Source of the DNA: Camarhynchus parvulus
Taxonomy: Eukaryota; Chordata; Aves; Passeriformes; Thraupidae
NCBI RefSeq assembly: GCF_901933205.1
Contig: NC_044572.1
Location: 28,792,501-28,856,500, forward strand
Direction: 5' to 3'
Length of the DNA stretch: 64,000 nucleotides
In this document: piece after piece, positions 1 to 14,622 of the stretch
Numbering within the stretch: position 1 is the stretch's first letter
How the letters are laid out: each line of letters opens with the position of its first letter
Translations under genes and position numbers: made by a program
The notes under the pieces: generated by a model
Told to the model about the DNA's origin: nothing
Databases searched by the model: none
Seen by the model: only the letters and a program-made list of their open reading frames with translations

Positions 1-149
1 AAATTCAGCAGGTATTATTTCTGATTTTAAGTGGGAACAGGGAAATAGCATTGTAAGTTTGAGGATATTTCTACAGGTTTTGAAATATACATTTTAAAAA
101 ATACACTAATTGACTTGTTTCTGCTTTCCCCAAAATGCCACACCTCAAA

Positions 150-635
150 TCCTGTGTTCACAACAAGAAGGACATTGATGCTAGAGTGCATCCAGAGAAG
201 GGCGATGGAGCTGGGGAAGGGTCTGTCTCAAGTCCTGCAATGAGCATCTGAGGGTACCAGGGTTGCTCAGCCTGGAGGAAAGGAGGCTCAGGGGAGACCT
301 TATGACTCTGCAACTCCCTGAAAAGAGGCTGCAACCAGATGAGGGTTGGCCTCTTCTCCCAGGCAACAGCAACAGAGCAAGGGGAAATAGTCTCACATTG
401 CACCAGGGGAGGTTAAGGTTGCCTAGAAAGAAAAATTTCTTAACTGAAATTGTAGTTAAGCATTGCAACAAGCTCCTCAGGGAAGTGGAGGACTACCATC
501 CCCGCAAGTGTCCAAGAAAGTGACAAGGTACTTCATGACATGTTTTAATGGGCATGGTGGCTGGCATTCAGTCAAAAGTTGGATTTGATGATCTTGGAGG
601 TCTTTTCCAACCATATTGATTCTGGGATTCTCTGA
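150..635 (+). mobile_element. CR1 LINE 3' fragment
   Basis: Matches the CR1 3' region in order: a CAGAGAAGGGC block, a TTGCTCAGCCTGGAGGAAAGGAGGCTC-like block, the TTTCTTAACTGAA block, then GATGATCTTGGAGGTCTTTTCC and the ATTCTGGGATTCTCTGA terminus. It is 5' truncated and diverged, and lies antisense to DGKB in the intron. Confidence 0.9.
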
Positions 636-3600
636 ATTTTTGTATTAGTATACTTTGACCTCATAGCCTTTTTAAACTAAAGCTGAAGTTTATTTAACCC
701 AAACTTCAATTATGGCTTCAAAAATTATTGAGCAGGATATATTGCAAGACAAAAAATTTAAAGCTACATCTAGTCCTTCCATTCTTCTTTACAGCATGGA
801 CAGTTCTTGAAATTATTTTTTCCTCTTCTTGAGCACAAATTTTTTTCCCCACTTTGCTTCATCATGTTTCTTGTTTCCAAAGTATCAAGTTCATTTTACC
901 CTTCCTCTTACAAAGTTTTAAATGTTTATATAGTTATGATTCTTGACATCACAAAAATCTCTGTTTCTTGCAACAACAATTCTCTATTACAGTTTCTCAT
1001 GGGAGCAAAGCCTTTAAAGTCAAATGCATACCTAGGCCATAAAATCTGAGAGCATTAGCAACACAAGTACACATGAATCCAGACCTTGAACTACAAATGA
1101 TGAAGGCTCCTGCACTTGCAGTGCATATGTACCAGTATAAACTGGATTGCCCTTTTTCTGTCCTAAATGCTATTCCTAAGCTTTTGTTCTTAGTGATCTC
1201 ATGCTTGGTGCAGGGAGGAGGAGCAGCTAAAAACAAGGTCACTAGAGCCTGTTCCGTGCAGGACTCATAGAAACAAGCCTTGACAATGCTATCAAAGCTT
1301 TTCAACATTTAGTGGCTATCAAAACTATCAGAAAATCTATCAAGTAGACTAGTACTGCCACTGGTATTTTGGCATGTACAAAATTCTCTATTGTCTGACT
1401 ACATTTGCATGTGGAGACTTCATGTGATGCAGACATTTAGACTGTACACACATTTTCCTCATTAAATACAATGTTGCCAAGCCCTCGCATTTCAGTTTAT
1501 ATATTAAAAAACACATAGACATTATATGCACCATTTGGTGAATTCAGATGAGTTTTTACAATCAGCAAGACATTACCTGATCTAATCTACCAAATCTCTA
1601 TAAAAATTAGTGGAAGGTGGCCATATACAATGTGGGAAAGGGAAACAGAACACTTCTCCTTTACATTCCACACCTCTTTCGATAGCATAAGCAGATTTGA
1701 CCTCTTGGAGCATGTATTTAATATTTAAAATTGTGCTCCAGTTTACATAATAAGAAATTGCCTGAAGGTTCATGACTCAATACTCTTGGCTAAAAATAAG
1801 TTTTTAATAAAGTCATTATTGCTTTTATGTAGTTTCTCCAATTTCTATTTCCTTTGTAGAATATTTTTAAGTTTGTGTGTACTGAAAATGTTGACAACAG
1901 TTCTCATTTATCACCACAGTGGGTGCGAATCTTGCCATATAAATTTTAGAATCAATCTCTGAGAACTTATAGCACTACATGTGTTGAGCCTGTGGAAACA
2001 TTATTATAGAAGGTTTAAAGTTAGTCACTGAAAAAGTAACAGCTTTGTTGTACATAGGAATGGGCTGCTAGCAAACATCTGCCTACAAGTCACAGCCTTC
2101 CAACCACTGCTTAATTACAAAGGCATGGTATGAGGCAGAGATTGTTTCCACTGTGGTATTTACACACTCATCTACCTTATAAGGCTACTGAAAAAGTTTA
2201 CTGCTAAATAGATAGAACTAAAATATAAAAGTCAAAGAAAAACTGCTACAGACTGATCAGTTAAAATAAAGAAGTCAGTTCCAGTTCAAGACCTAATTTC
2301 AGGGATAATATTGTTCTCCTAATTTCTGTAACCTGAAATTTAATGAAATAAACAACTGGTAAGAGACTACAACTATGCCTTATGTATGTTAGGAAGTTTT
2401 TGAGTTTTCTTATTTTCATTACTTCAACAAAGCAGCTCAGTATTTATATTATACTTTCACACATTAAATATTAATATATGCTCATTTATCTTAACAACTG
2501 TCATTTTAAATCTATCCTGGGAAATGCGTTTTATATTCATTGCTCTGAGAAATGAATGGTTCAAGTACTACTTCTGTAAATCTTCTAGATGCGGACTTTC
2601 AAATTTTAAAAAAATCTCCTTCCATCTAAGCCAGCTGTTTTCATGTTTGGTATAGTTAAACAGCATTTTTAGTGATCTGCTATATTTTTTTTCCATCATT
2701 AAATACTTTCATCAGATAATTAACTGCTTTATCTAACTAATTTCTTATGTGCCTTTATGGACAATATGGACCATAACAGATAATACTTGAGATATAAAGT
2801 GTACAGAAGAGAGATATCATGCAAGAACATCAAGAAAAGGAAAGTCCTTAAGATCAGTTCACACTCCAGGAGATCTGTTTCCTACTGATCTTTGCTTGAT
2901 GCATCTCAAATCTTTTCCCTTTCTCTACAAAAACATTAGACCTGAACTTTGTATTGACTTTAGTGCAAGGAGATTTCATCTTCTGCCTTTCCAATTTAAT
3001 ATCAAAGCTGGAACTGGGTAATTCTTTGTCATTCCAAGATTCTAAGGAAACAGCAAGCAAGAATAAACCCTATAATATAGTACATTGACAAAGGCAGCAT
3101 TAAACTCTACTACCGGGATTATCTCTAACTTTATCAAATGACATTTTGTGTCAAGACTATCAGGGAGAGACACTCTAAGGAAAACTGCATTTTCACAGAA
3201 ACTTACTTGGCAAGGTAATAACATTACTCAGATAAATAGCTCCCACAAGCAAGCTTATAGAGATCTCTAATCATCCTAAACAATATCTGCTTGACTATTT
3301 AATTTAAGCAGTTTAATACATTTGGGTTACTTGTTCTCTACAGGCTTAGAATCTAGAGCCAATTGCTCTCTTAAGCTTTATTTCTTACTCTCTTATCACT
3401 TCCTACAATTCCCTACTCACCTAATAAAACAAGTGAATAAGAACACATAAATTGTCAGCCATCTCTGTTCAAGTATTCAGAAATAGCTTCAATCCTAAAA
3501 TTATCCTATGATCTGTTTTCTATGGTTTTATCCATCAATCTGTTCTTCATTTGTATTTTCTTACACTTCATTTTTCTCTGAGCTTATTCCCCAGGATAGA

Positions 3601-3895
3601 TGGTTACTCTTTTGTGTGCTACCACCAATTACCAGTTTTTGTGTGACACATACAGTAATACACAGCTTTCTACATTTTAGAACTAGTCTGTCCCATTCTA
3701 TAGGTTACCCCCTGGCCTTTCTAAGAATCACTGTGCTTGACTTCAGGGAAATACAAAATGGATTGTTTTCAGCAAATCTGAGTCATAGGGAGTCTGAAGA
3801 CAGGGAATGAAATGCGAAGTACTACACATCTAGACTGATTTTTGCCTTAAAACAATAATGATGAACTGTTGGATAAACATCCTTGACTCAATATC

Positions 3896-3979
3896 TAGGT
3901 AACTCTGCCTTGGCAGGAGGGTTGGACTAGATAATCTTCAGAGGTTCCTTCCAACCTTAACTATTCCATGATTGTGTGA
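3896..3979 (+). mobile_element. CR1 LINE 3' end fragment
   Basis: Short CR1 tail: GGCAGGAGGGTTGGACTAG, then ATAATCTTCAGAGGTTCC, TTCCAACC and CTATTCCATGATTGTGTGA. Only the final part of the element is left. Confidence 0.85.
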
Positions 3980-6870
3980 ATGACTTAAGACATAATTATG
4001 AAGGCTCTGTGTGAAAAGGATGGAAGCCAAGTGACTCCTACTTACTACTACTACTAAAAGTTTAGTCACTGAGTGTACGTGACAGATCTACATGATGATA
4101 TCATGAAATAAATCTACCACCCCAGAAACCAAAGACCTCACCAAATAAACTGTGAAAAATGCAGCTTGTACTATAAAAGCATGTAATTTAACAGAAAGAT
4201 GGTAAAACAGAGTTCTAGGAAATGGCAACAGTGCTTCTTGCCCACAAAAATGCCACGAACTATAACAAGTAAGATAAAGGACTGCTTAAACAACAACAAA
4301 TCTTTAGAATTAAGTTGCATTAGCTTGGGGTTAATTCCTAATACTTCCAAGACAGTATGTCATCTTAAATGCATTTCTAACATCCACATGGGTTTTTAAA
4401 ATCCATCAAATAGTGATCTATGGAATTTATTTGGATATTTAACAGTTGGGAAGAGGAGAGGAATCAGTACCTGTGTCAAATATTTACTTCTGAGATATAA
4501 AAGGTAGTTAAATAAAGCCAGTTTTTTTAAAGTTGTGTAAGACACACTCACTTTTTGACTGCAATGTCACCATACCCTGAGTTAGTTTTACATCTGCTTA
4601 CTTGTATCATGCAACTTAGTATCTTCTTCCTCCATAGAAACTTGTAGCCCTATGAAAGGTCTATCATAAAATTACATGATACAGGTAGAAATAGTTTAAA
4701 GAGCAGAGATTGTACCAATTTATTCAATTTATTCCAGGGCCTCCTCAGAGGCCAGCACCCACTATGGACAGTTGCTGTAAGTACCATACTGATCAAATCA
4801 CTACATTTCATAAAGTAATTTTGCCATTTACCTGTTATTATGGTCACAGTATCTTTTAGCAATTTCTGGCAAGTTTACAACTGATTTCCTCAACAAACTT
4901 TGTTTCCAAATAAAAAATGTGTTCCTCATCTTTGAGTGGATCCTTCCTTAAATAGTTCCTGTCACAAATCCTGACAAAAATCAATAACTTTTGCAGCAAA
5001 AATTTACCTTGTCAATCCATAATTTTATCCCACATTTTAGGGGAAAAAAATAGAAATAAGACAAACAAATCAATTTAGTACAGTATCTTTGATGTCACCT
5101 ATGCTTCAAACTACAAAGATTCACTCCTAAAATAAACTCAATGTATATTTAAAAGAAGAAGATAAATGTCTATTTATTGTAAGCTTAACATAAACTTAAC
5201 ACATAGGTATTCATATGTTTTATGAGTGTGTAGCCCTAAAATACAGGTATTATAACAACATTAAATTCTCCAACCTAGCAGCAAAACACCAGTAATGTGA
5301 CACCGGTATTCATCAACTTAATGTTGCCACTTACAAAAGATAACATAATAGTCATGAGCTAACAGACTAGCTGTGAGGGAGCTCCATTCCAATCCCAACA
5401 GAGTTACATTTCAAGTAAATGGAAGAGTAAACCATCTGTGAACTTTCTGACTCACCTGCTTGTGGAGATCAGGTTTAATAGACATAGCTTGTTTTGGTTG
5501 AAGAAAAATGAGAAAAAGGAAAGTTGGCTGATACAGTGAAAGATCTCCAAAAGTGCAAAGGAAAACAAAACTTGACTTCAGAACTTTGTCAAAGGATGGT
5601 ACAGGAAACAATTTAGACTTTTCCTTTGCTTTTGAAGATGGGCTTTCCCTTTGTTCTTTTATTCATGTTCCAGAATCAGACGAAGGAAAGCATTTGAATA
5701 ACTATGTTGTAAAAACACTGTTCTAAAACATTGCAACCCAACGAATCTGTTCCTGCTAAAAAGACATTGGAGCTTGCCAGGCATGCAGCAAGTGAAATAA
5801 ACAGTATTTCACTTAAAAATTTTCATAAAGTTTTAAGATATTTCACCTCAAGGAAAGATAAACTCTAATGTCCATAGGAAGTATAGCTTTTCTTAAGCAA
5901 TGGTTCCACACTTTATTGGAGCCTATTATATGTTTTAAACACCACTGTATGGACAAACATAAAACAACTATAAATTCAGAATTCACTGAATGCTCTTTAG
6001 CAGGTACCAGGCTTCCCTAACAAACACAATTAACAATGAGTATAGGAGATGCAATTTTCACTTGGTGCCTAAAGATGACCCAAGCTGGCCTCTCCCACTC
6101 TTTCTGCAGCCCCATATATTCTTTATTCTCTTACAAAGTAAATTTTCTTACAAGGCAATTTTTAAATCTTGGATGTGGTACATAATTAGACATATAAGAA
6201 AACAACATTTATGCTTAAGCTTCTCACAAAGACCTGGTTTTGTTCTAATGCTTTCCAAACAGTGTGTACCATCAGTAAAATAAAGCTTATCTCAGAATGT
6301 GCACTAAAAAAACCTTAGAAAATAAATGGCTTACTAAGTTTCAATATGTATGAGATCATGGCTTCAAGATAAGTTATGAAATAAAGACCCAGTCTCCTGA
6401 AAGTAGTGATGCACAATCCTCCGCACCATTAAGATATATGCCAGACCCTTGTCAGAATATCTCAATCTTAGGGTCACTCACAAAGAGTAAAGAAGAAGTT
6501 ATACTCAGAGAAGTCATCTAAAATAATCTACAATTTATCCCACCTTTCTAAATCTGAAAAAAAACCCAACACCCAAGATATGAATACAAATAAAATGGCT
6601 ATCATAAAAATAACTCGGTTTAGACAACAGAGTCAATATTGTTGAGGTTGCCTTCACAGATCTGATTGCCCAAACCAAAATTTCAAGACAATACATGAAT
6701 CTCTCCATATTTATTTTACTTTTAGTAACTTTTATATTTAATATAAATCTGTGCAAACAATTTGCTTTTTTCCCATCAAAATGACAAATTTTTAGTTGAA
6801 AATTCCTCATTTGAAAAGAAGAAGAAATGCTTGAGTAGATAACATATTCCAATAAACCTGATATTAATAG

Positions 6871-7470
6871 TCATGGAATCCGAGAATGGCCTGTTTTGGA
6901 AGGGACCTTAAAGATCTTCTAGTTATCTCCCTGCTGTGGGTAAGGGACACCTTTAATCAGACCAGGCTGCTCAGAGCTCCATTCAACCTGGTCTTGAACA
7001 CTTTCTGAGATGGGGCCTCCACAACCTCTCTGGGTAACTTGTTCCAGTGCCTCACTACTCGCATAGTAAAGCATTTCATTCTAATCTAATCCAAACCTAC
7101 TCTCTTTCAGTTTGATGCCGTTCCCCCTTATCCGGTCACTACACACTCTTGCAAAAAGCCTCTCTCTATCTTTCCTGTAGGCTCCCTTCAGGTACTGGAA
7201 CACTGTGATTAGGTCAACCCAAAACCTTTTCCAGTTCCTTTTCCAGAAACAAACCAAATTCCCTGAGCCTTTCCTCAGAGGAGAGGTGCTCCATCCTCTA
7301 AACAACCTGGTGGCCCTCCTTTTGCAGCAGGTCAATGTCCTTCCTGTGCTGGGGACCAAAGAGTTGGATGCAGCACAGCAGGTAGGCTCCCACAACAACA
7401 AAGCAGAGGAGCAGAATCACCTCCCTTGACCTGCTGGCCATGCTTTTCATGCAGCCCAGGACATGTTCTT
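6871..7470 (-). mobile_element. CR1 LINE 3' fragment
   Basis: Reads as CR1 in reverse complement: TCATGGAATCCGAGAATGG at the left is the CR1 terminus, followed by GGAAGGGACCTTAAAGATC, a CTGCTCAGAGC block, GCCTCCACAACCTCTCTGG, a TTCCAGTGCCTCAC block and the 3' end of the old ORF2 region reaching about 7470. It lies in the same orientation as DGKB. The frames open across it are CR1 relics without an intact domain. Confidence 0.92.
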
Positions 7471-8540
7471 TAACAGCTGCATTTAACTTTCCTTTTTTGT
7501 ATTCCCCCAAATAAAATATTGAAATACTCAATTTTGTAAGCATCCAAATGTTTCAAAAGGAACACCGCAGTGTTTTGTTTCAAAAAAACGTGTTGTTTTG
7601 TGTGCCTACAAATGGCACTATTATGTAAAGAGACTCTGATTAGCTTGAATCAGGCAGTGGAGGAATTCTAGAGCTCCTGAAATAAACTGAAAATAGACTC
7701 CAGCTGTGCTGCTGCACCACTTTACTGCTTATTTCTAGCTTAGGAATCTTTACACTACGCTGCAAAGCACAGCACATAGCACATTGCTTCTCTGGGAAAT
7801 TCCCAAACATAACAGGCTTTTATTCTTGTCAGTCCAAGTCAGTGTCCCCAACTCAGGTACACCCACAGAGCCCCTTCCAGCTCTATACAGGTTCTCGGCT
7901 CCACCTGTGAGCATTCATTCCCTTGCCAAACAGCATTGTAAGGATGGCCTCGAGCAGAAGCTGAGAGCTGTTCGTGTGGCACTGGACATGGCACTGCTTC
8001 AAGAGGATGAAGAGGGAAGGAGACAAACCCTTTAAGGGAAGGGGGTGGGAATGGGGACACCCACCCAAGAAGGGCAGGAGGCCAGCTGCTGACTGCTCCT
8101 GGGAGGGTGAGGAAGGAGGAAGAGAGCCTGCAGACCACCAGAGCTTCCTAAGAGCTCAGCAAAGCAATGTGGCTGCCCATGCTGCACTCACACTGCACAC
8201 AGGAAAATGCACCACACTCCTGCTATCAGAATTAAAGTCATTCCTTGGAAACTTCAGTCACTAAGACAACAGGGGCTATCATATGGAGTTAACTGTAGAC
8301 ATATAAAAGCTGCAAAATCAGAATGAAGGCTTCTCATTCAGCCTGCTGTGTGTCCTGCGAAGGCATTGAGCAATTTACAAAGATCAGAAACTGACTTCTG
8401 TCCAATTTTAGAGAGAACAGCTAGAATTCAAGTTTTTTTAAAGCCTGCATACAATTCAGCAGATAAACTGAATACAGAAAAACAAAAAATATTTTTTTGT
8501 ATTTAATTTTAACATCCCAACCTTACCAAAAAAACAATGG

Positions 8541-8560
8541 AATTCTTCCACTGAAGAATT
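8541..8560. repeat. Short perfect hairpin
   Basis: AATTCTTC and GAAGAATT are perfect inverted copies around a four-base CACT loop. Probably chance in AT-rich DNA. Confidence 0.6.
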
Positions 8561-11008
8561 ACTGCATGCTTGTTTATTCTCACCTGACTTTATTCCTGAT
8601 TCTGTAGCTTCTGTCCTTATTTCAATCCTCATATAAACCCTTGATTATTTCACGCATACTACCTGGCTTGCCATTAAGATTTCTTTTCTCTTTATTTTTA
8701 TTTGATTTTATCCCAAATTTCTCTGATGTTAATTGACACATTTTTCACCACTGCCTCCTAACTGCTTATCCTTTATTTCTGATGGCTATGTACTCACAAT
8801 AAAAAAATGCATATTTATTATTTATTCAAAAAACATTTAAAAAAATCTTATCTGCCTCCTTGTTCATTCTCTCCATGTTTATACTTGACCTGCACCATCT
8901 TTTAAGGCAAAGGTTTAATGTCATTTTAAAAATCTACTATGTTCTCATTATGGTTAAAAACAGACAAAGCCTGATGAAATTAAATGTAAAGGTCTTTTCA
9001 TAAGAAATGCTGATAATGGATTAATTTTGTAGAAAACAGTGATGCATAAACTGCACAAATTAACACTGTTAAAACAAAATGTAATTTTTGTGGTCAGGAA
9101 GATTTAAAATTGATTTTTTCACCTTTTTCAAAACTCAAAAAGTAGGCTCCTAAAAATTGCTTACAAGCTTTAAGATGCCATTTGAATATCCAGACCTGCT
9201 AGAGGAAAGCATAGCAGAACACTCTACATTCCCCCAAAAATACTATTAAGAGTTACTAGTTCAACAACTTTAATGCATAAAATTTCAAAATGCAACTGAA
9301 TGCCAACCAAAAAAGAAGTTTGAAAAATCTCAGTTCTGATAGCAAACTCCAAAGCTACCTATTCAAGGTCATTTGGCAGGGGCTGGCCAAATTCTGGCAA
9401 CTTTTACAAAGCTCATCAGTCACTAAAGCTGTGCAACATAAGGTACTAGACTTTTATCTAAGACTAAATATGTTAAATGGGGGAGAAAACAAAACACAAC
9501 TCTAGAATACATATGCAAAGAAAACTTTTTTTTCTGAATTATATGGAAGACTACTATTTATATTAGACTGGAAGTCTACCGATAAAAGTGGGAATCTCTC
9601 CTGTCAAGTGTTCACAAAAAATTAGGACAAGGCTGATATCCTGTGTAATTCTTAACATTAGGAAATTATTACAAAAATAAACCCATAGTGGAAACAAACA
9701 TCTGCTATGATAATGGACTTTATTCTCCTTTTGTAAAAGGGAGGAAACAATTTTCTATTTCTTCCACCTGTTTAGTCAATATAAACCAATAATTACTGTG
9801 AATAAATGAAACAGATGGAAGAAATGGGAAACAGTTTCATTCTCTTTCAGAAAAGGAGAAAGAAAATGAGGTGGAATCCACTTCATAGAACAGAAAAGGG
9901 CATTGAGAGAGTGCTTCTGAGAAAGACTGCACAGTTTAACATAGACATTTAGTAAAACAATGCAGAAATCAAATCCCCAGAGATGCTTCACAGTCTTTAA
10001 AACAAGGCAGATGATCAATTCTTTCAAACTAAACGTATCTGACAACTGTGGTATATGGGTTTCTTTTTACTATTATCATTCTCTGTTTTTGAAAGATAGT
10101 TGTATGAGTAGGAGGTCTGTAACAGGCTTGGTATAAAAATATTAGAATGTATTAGAGATAAGTTCATAGTTATGCATTAGTGGTCTGAACAAGAGAAGAA
10201 CTTACAATACTCACCTGCTGCTATATACAGGATTAAGCACATTTAAAAACTCTAACAGTTTGCCCCAAGCACCACCTCTACTCTTTGGCACTATATGTGT
10301 AGCATACAGCAGCAAGAGAACACAACTTTTCTATCACTGGCAGCATGAAAAGCAAATCCATATGAAAAGAGCTCTTGCATATGCCTGGGTATTGTAACTC
10401 CTGGGTGGAAAACAGGACATGAAAAACTCTTTCTGCACAGGACAGAACAACTTGCTGAACATACAGGTGGGCATTCCCATCCAAGAAAATGATGCCATTT
10501 CTTACCTCAAATAACAATTTCCAGCATAAAACCCGAAATGCAACCAGCAAATTCAACATAACAAAAATGCAGTAACATATTCCTTATTCATTAACCCAAG
10601 TTATTTAGAGCAGTTTACACAGCTTTTTTATTCACTAGATAGACACTTGATGAGGTCTACCTCAGTTTCAAGCCAGACTTACTGTAGCGCAAAGAACATA
10701 TTTATTGCTAGTTTCAACTAAAATAACTAAATGGAGATGAGATTATAACCCACTCAGCATAATTATACAAAATTTAGATTTACTTTTTATGTCCAGATAG
10801 ACCCTGAATAGATTGACATATTTGTGCCTGGAAAGCTTACAAAACTCTAGAGATGCATGCCTCCCAGGGATAGGATGCTAAGCTGCAGAGATGACTAGCT
10901 GTAGAGGTAGATTTGCTTGGGCATTTTTTCTTTGTTTTGTTTAAGGGGTTGAGAAGGTGTTGCTAGCCAAACATGCTACACAGGCTGTGTGGACAGATAA
11001 AGTAGGGA

Positions 11009-11056
11009 TGAAAAAAAAAAAACAAAAAAGAGGGAGGAACAGAAAAAAAAAAAAAC
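11009..11056. repeat. Poly(A) purine-rich tract
   Basis: Two runs of about twelve to thirteen A separated by a purine-rich AAAAAAGAGGGAGG stretch. No retroposed body is recognisable next to it. Confidence 0.8.
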
Positions 11057-12784
11057 AAGTTCGTCTGAAATGTGTTACTGGCAGAAAAACCCTGAGATAC
11101 AATGTAAACTTACTCAGGTTACTTTTAAAAATGTAAGATTGGATTACTTTAAGCTGCAACATCTTCACAGAGCTACAAAGTATTTATCTTAAGAGTACAG
11201 TCTGCCTTGAAGAGTTTGTAGTTTGAAGAGCAGTTTAGTAGTCCTCATACAGTGTCAGTCATTACATCTTGAGATTGCTATTAGAAGGAACAGCTACTCT
11301 GACACTTGCTTCTTGAAACTAACCCAGAAGAACTGCAGTGCATGCTGTGATTTAAGCACATATACTGGGAAGCATTTCAGAATGTGCTTTTGTACCATTT
11401 GGGACAACTTAATTGACTTTCCTTCTGTGAATCCCTTAAACTACCAGAGCTCCAAGTCCAGAGCATTTAAATTTACATCATAATGTCATGTATCTTTAAC
11501 AGCGTGATCTTCTTTGAAGGTATCACATGTTAGACCATAGATAAAACAGCAAGCCTGGACTTGACAAACAAGGTGACAATGTTCAGAGTGTCTGACACAA
11601 AATACAAAAATATGGTTCCATCCTTAAGGCATATGAAATGGGTCATTACTTCTCTATGTATTAGCCCGCCCCTAAACTAACTTCTTATCTACTAAAACAA
11701 ATCTGAATGAACAGCCATTTGTGATTTATTCCAGAATAAGAGCACCTCTAAAGGGACTCTAAGTGGCTTTTTTCAAATTCCAGAGTGAGTACTTGCTTGG
11801 ATTCACTCTCACCCAAAATTAGCTAAATAAGTACTCAAGCTTTCAAATCAAAAATAATAGTGCCTGTATACATCTTCACAGGTTTTAATACTGAAGAATT
11901 TATATTCAAAAACTTACAGAGGGTCCTCTACATAATAAAAAATAATTATCATAAAGTAATTTAAATCATTTTTACAAGACAAACTTTGGCTAGCCACCAA
12001 GGTCTGATGTGAATTCTTTCCCTTCTGCTGCAGCTATTTTCTCTCAATTTCACCATTATGTTTTTTCAGTAGTATTATTATTTTTCATAATCAAACAGCA
12101 AATGTAAATCAAAATTTTCCAAACATTCAGTTTTAGGTAATGAGTTCTATTTTGGCTCCTGTCTGTTGTTCAGTTTCTCTAAAAGCCAATTTTGATTTTG
12201 TCCTAACAAGCTATTTCTAACATTTGTTCTCTGTTTTCTTACATCACTCATAGCACTACCTATGGGCTGTAAGAATGGCACAGATACACAAATTTTGGTC
12301 TAACAAAACTTGGTAGACTCCAACTTTATTTGAAGCCATTTCTTTTATTTTCCACGTCTTCTTTTTTACATTTTAAAACAATTTTTACCTTTCAGGACTT
12401 TTATATTTTTTTTATCCCATGAACACGTGTCACTTACTCATTTTCTTCATATCTCTTCAATGTGCTTTCACTATCTCCAGTATAATTTCAGCAATTTATC
12501 AGATGCTATTCAACAAAGAATTCACACATATACTTAGTACATGAACCATCTTCCCATCCTCCTTTCATAAACGTCTATAAAATTTTCACTGTTTCCTTCC
12601 ATTCATTTCAACTAGTACTATCTACAGGCACTTAACAAATATACAGCCTATGCATTCTTTCAAAGCAGTTACAAGGATTGCCAAAGTGTTTATGTTGATA
12701 CAGGCAAGGATACTGGAGTCTGTTCCATCCCTGTAGTGAATTTCAAACACAAAGAACATACTAAAAGTAGAAACAGCATTCTAC

Positions 12785-12862
12785 TTAAACAAAAACTAAC
12801 AAAAGGAAACCCAAAACACAAACAACAAACAAAACCAGAACTAACAACAAAGAAACAACAGT
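12785..12862. repeat. A/C-rich low-complexity tract
   Basis: Irregular AAAC and AACA units, with G and T rare. No tandem unit is stable along its length. Confidence 0.75.
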
Positions 12863-13008
12863 TAACAAAGCATTTTAAAGCTCTTCAGTATGCCCTTGAG
12901 AATGAAAACATCTATTTACTAGGCAACTTAATTCTAGGAAATACATTCTTCAAAACAAACTCTTTATCTCTATTATTACTGCTACAGTTAATTTGAGTGT
13001 CTCAATAT

Positions 13009-13096
13009 CAGAATCACAGAATTGTTAGGGTTGGAAGGATCTCTCTAGACTATCTAGTACAACCCCTGTTCCAAGGCAGGATCATCTGCAATTACA
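13009..13096 (-). mobile_element. CR1 LINE 3' end fragment
   Basis: GAATCACAGAATTGTTAGGG, then TTGGAAGGATCTCT and a CTAGTACAACCCCTGTTCC block, is the reverse complement of a CR1 3' end. Short and diverged. Confidence 0.85.
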
Positions 13097-14357
13097 AAAA
13101 CTATTTGTAACTTCTATGTTTAAACTAAAATCAAGCATTCCTATTTTCAGAATTAATACAAAAGCAATTCACATTGGAATTTAATCACAAATTCTTTTGT
13201 CCATATTCTGTACTGGTTTTAATAAAATTATGACCCACACAAAATCTGGACAGTTCCAAAGACAAATTTAGCAATATGTAATGTCCTCAAAAAGCCATTC
13301 AATTCTGCAACGCAGCCAACAAAACTATGCAGTGACACTGCACAGAATCCACTAAAAATGTTCCAGAGCCACACAAAAAGCAATATATTTTTAGTGCCTA
13401 AAAAAACAATGAAAACATATGTAATTATGGGCACATTTTAATTTTTTGTTTCTTTTAACTGGTAGAAAACAAGAGAGAGGAAGGCAATTCAGGGCCCTTC
13501 ACCCCAATTAATGGCAGATGGAGGAAAGTCTTCTGACACTATCTGGCAGCCCTAAGTCCCCTCTTCTTCAGACACCTCTGCCTCAATTTGAGCCATCAAG
13601 ACCAACCTATTTTCTGTTCTCAAGAGGAACAAGAAAGGCAGCTTTGGCTCTCCTTTCTTCAGAAACCCAGGAGAGGCAGAGCAGCAGAAGTGGTAAAGCT
13701 AATAGCAAAGTATATTTTTTCAGTGGATAAGTTGGACAAGCATCTTTCCCCTTCTCTCTTCAAGCATATGAAGCTTTGCTGGGCTTAAGGGACCTACCAT
13801 GGTTTACTGGTTTATTGAGTGTGAATCTGATGAAGTGGGATCATCCTTTCTCTCAGAGCTATGTTTTTTTTCAGTTTGTCTGATGAGTCATGGATTGTCA
13901 CCATTTGAATTACACTTTCCAGCTCTTCTACAGAAACACAGTGACTAAAAATACATGCTTTTAATAAGAGCTGAGATTCTGCTACAGTCACATGGCTCTC
14001 CAATTAGCCCATTCTCCTTTCATTTTGTTTCTTAAAGGCTTGGTGAACTGTAACTCTCTGTTTGTGACATCAGGCTCATTTCCACAGCAACCAATTGAAT
14101 TATCCCCCAAATCTTTATAATAAGAATTAGCAACAGGAACAGATGAACTCGTAAGAAACAAAAGCTTCTTACTGTTTACATGCAAATGTCCATAGAAACA
14201 ACCAAACAACAAAGGAAAAGGAATATGGAAGATACATAGAAACACAGGAAATATAACAAAGGCATAATCAATGTTTACATATTTTACAGTGTATAAATAG
14301 ATATTCAGTAATTTGATGACCATATGTCAGATCTGTAATAGACACAATATATGTTCG

Positions 14358-14405
14358 ACACCAGTAACAGCTGATGCTGCAACACCAGGTGTTACTGACT
14401 GGCAC
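14358..14405. repeat. Inverted repeat able to form a hairpin
   Basis: CAGTAACA at the left pairs with TGTTACTG at the right; flanking CCAG and CTGG can extend the stem across a small bulge. The loop is about 20 nt and contains GATGCTGCAACACCAG. Confidence 0.6.
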
Positions 14406-14570
14406 CATGTACCTATGCAGCTTCAATTCCAGAAAATGACATTATTTTTAACCAAGGAAATAAGGAGCAAGCTGAGATGACACCATTTGCCTTTCAGAAC
14501 TCAAAGACCAGCTACTACCTACCACACGTCACAAAACCCTCAGCCACAGAAACCTGAAAACACCTCTTAC

Positions 14571-14622
14571 AAGGCTAGGGGACCTGGCCCTGTTCAGCCT
14601 TATCCATTCTGTGATTCCATTA
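14571..14622 (+). mobile_element. Possible short CR1 remnant
   Basis: AAGGCTAGGGGACCTGGCCC, GTTCAGCCTT and a closing ATTCTGTGATTCCAT resemble CR1 blocks, but their order is compressed and the match is short. It could be chance similarity. Confidence 0.35.

Noticed and set aside
7081..7401. 106-codon minus-strand frame
   Set aside because: Lies wholly inside a CR1 fragment in the element's own orientation.
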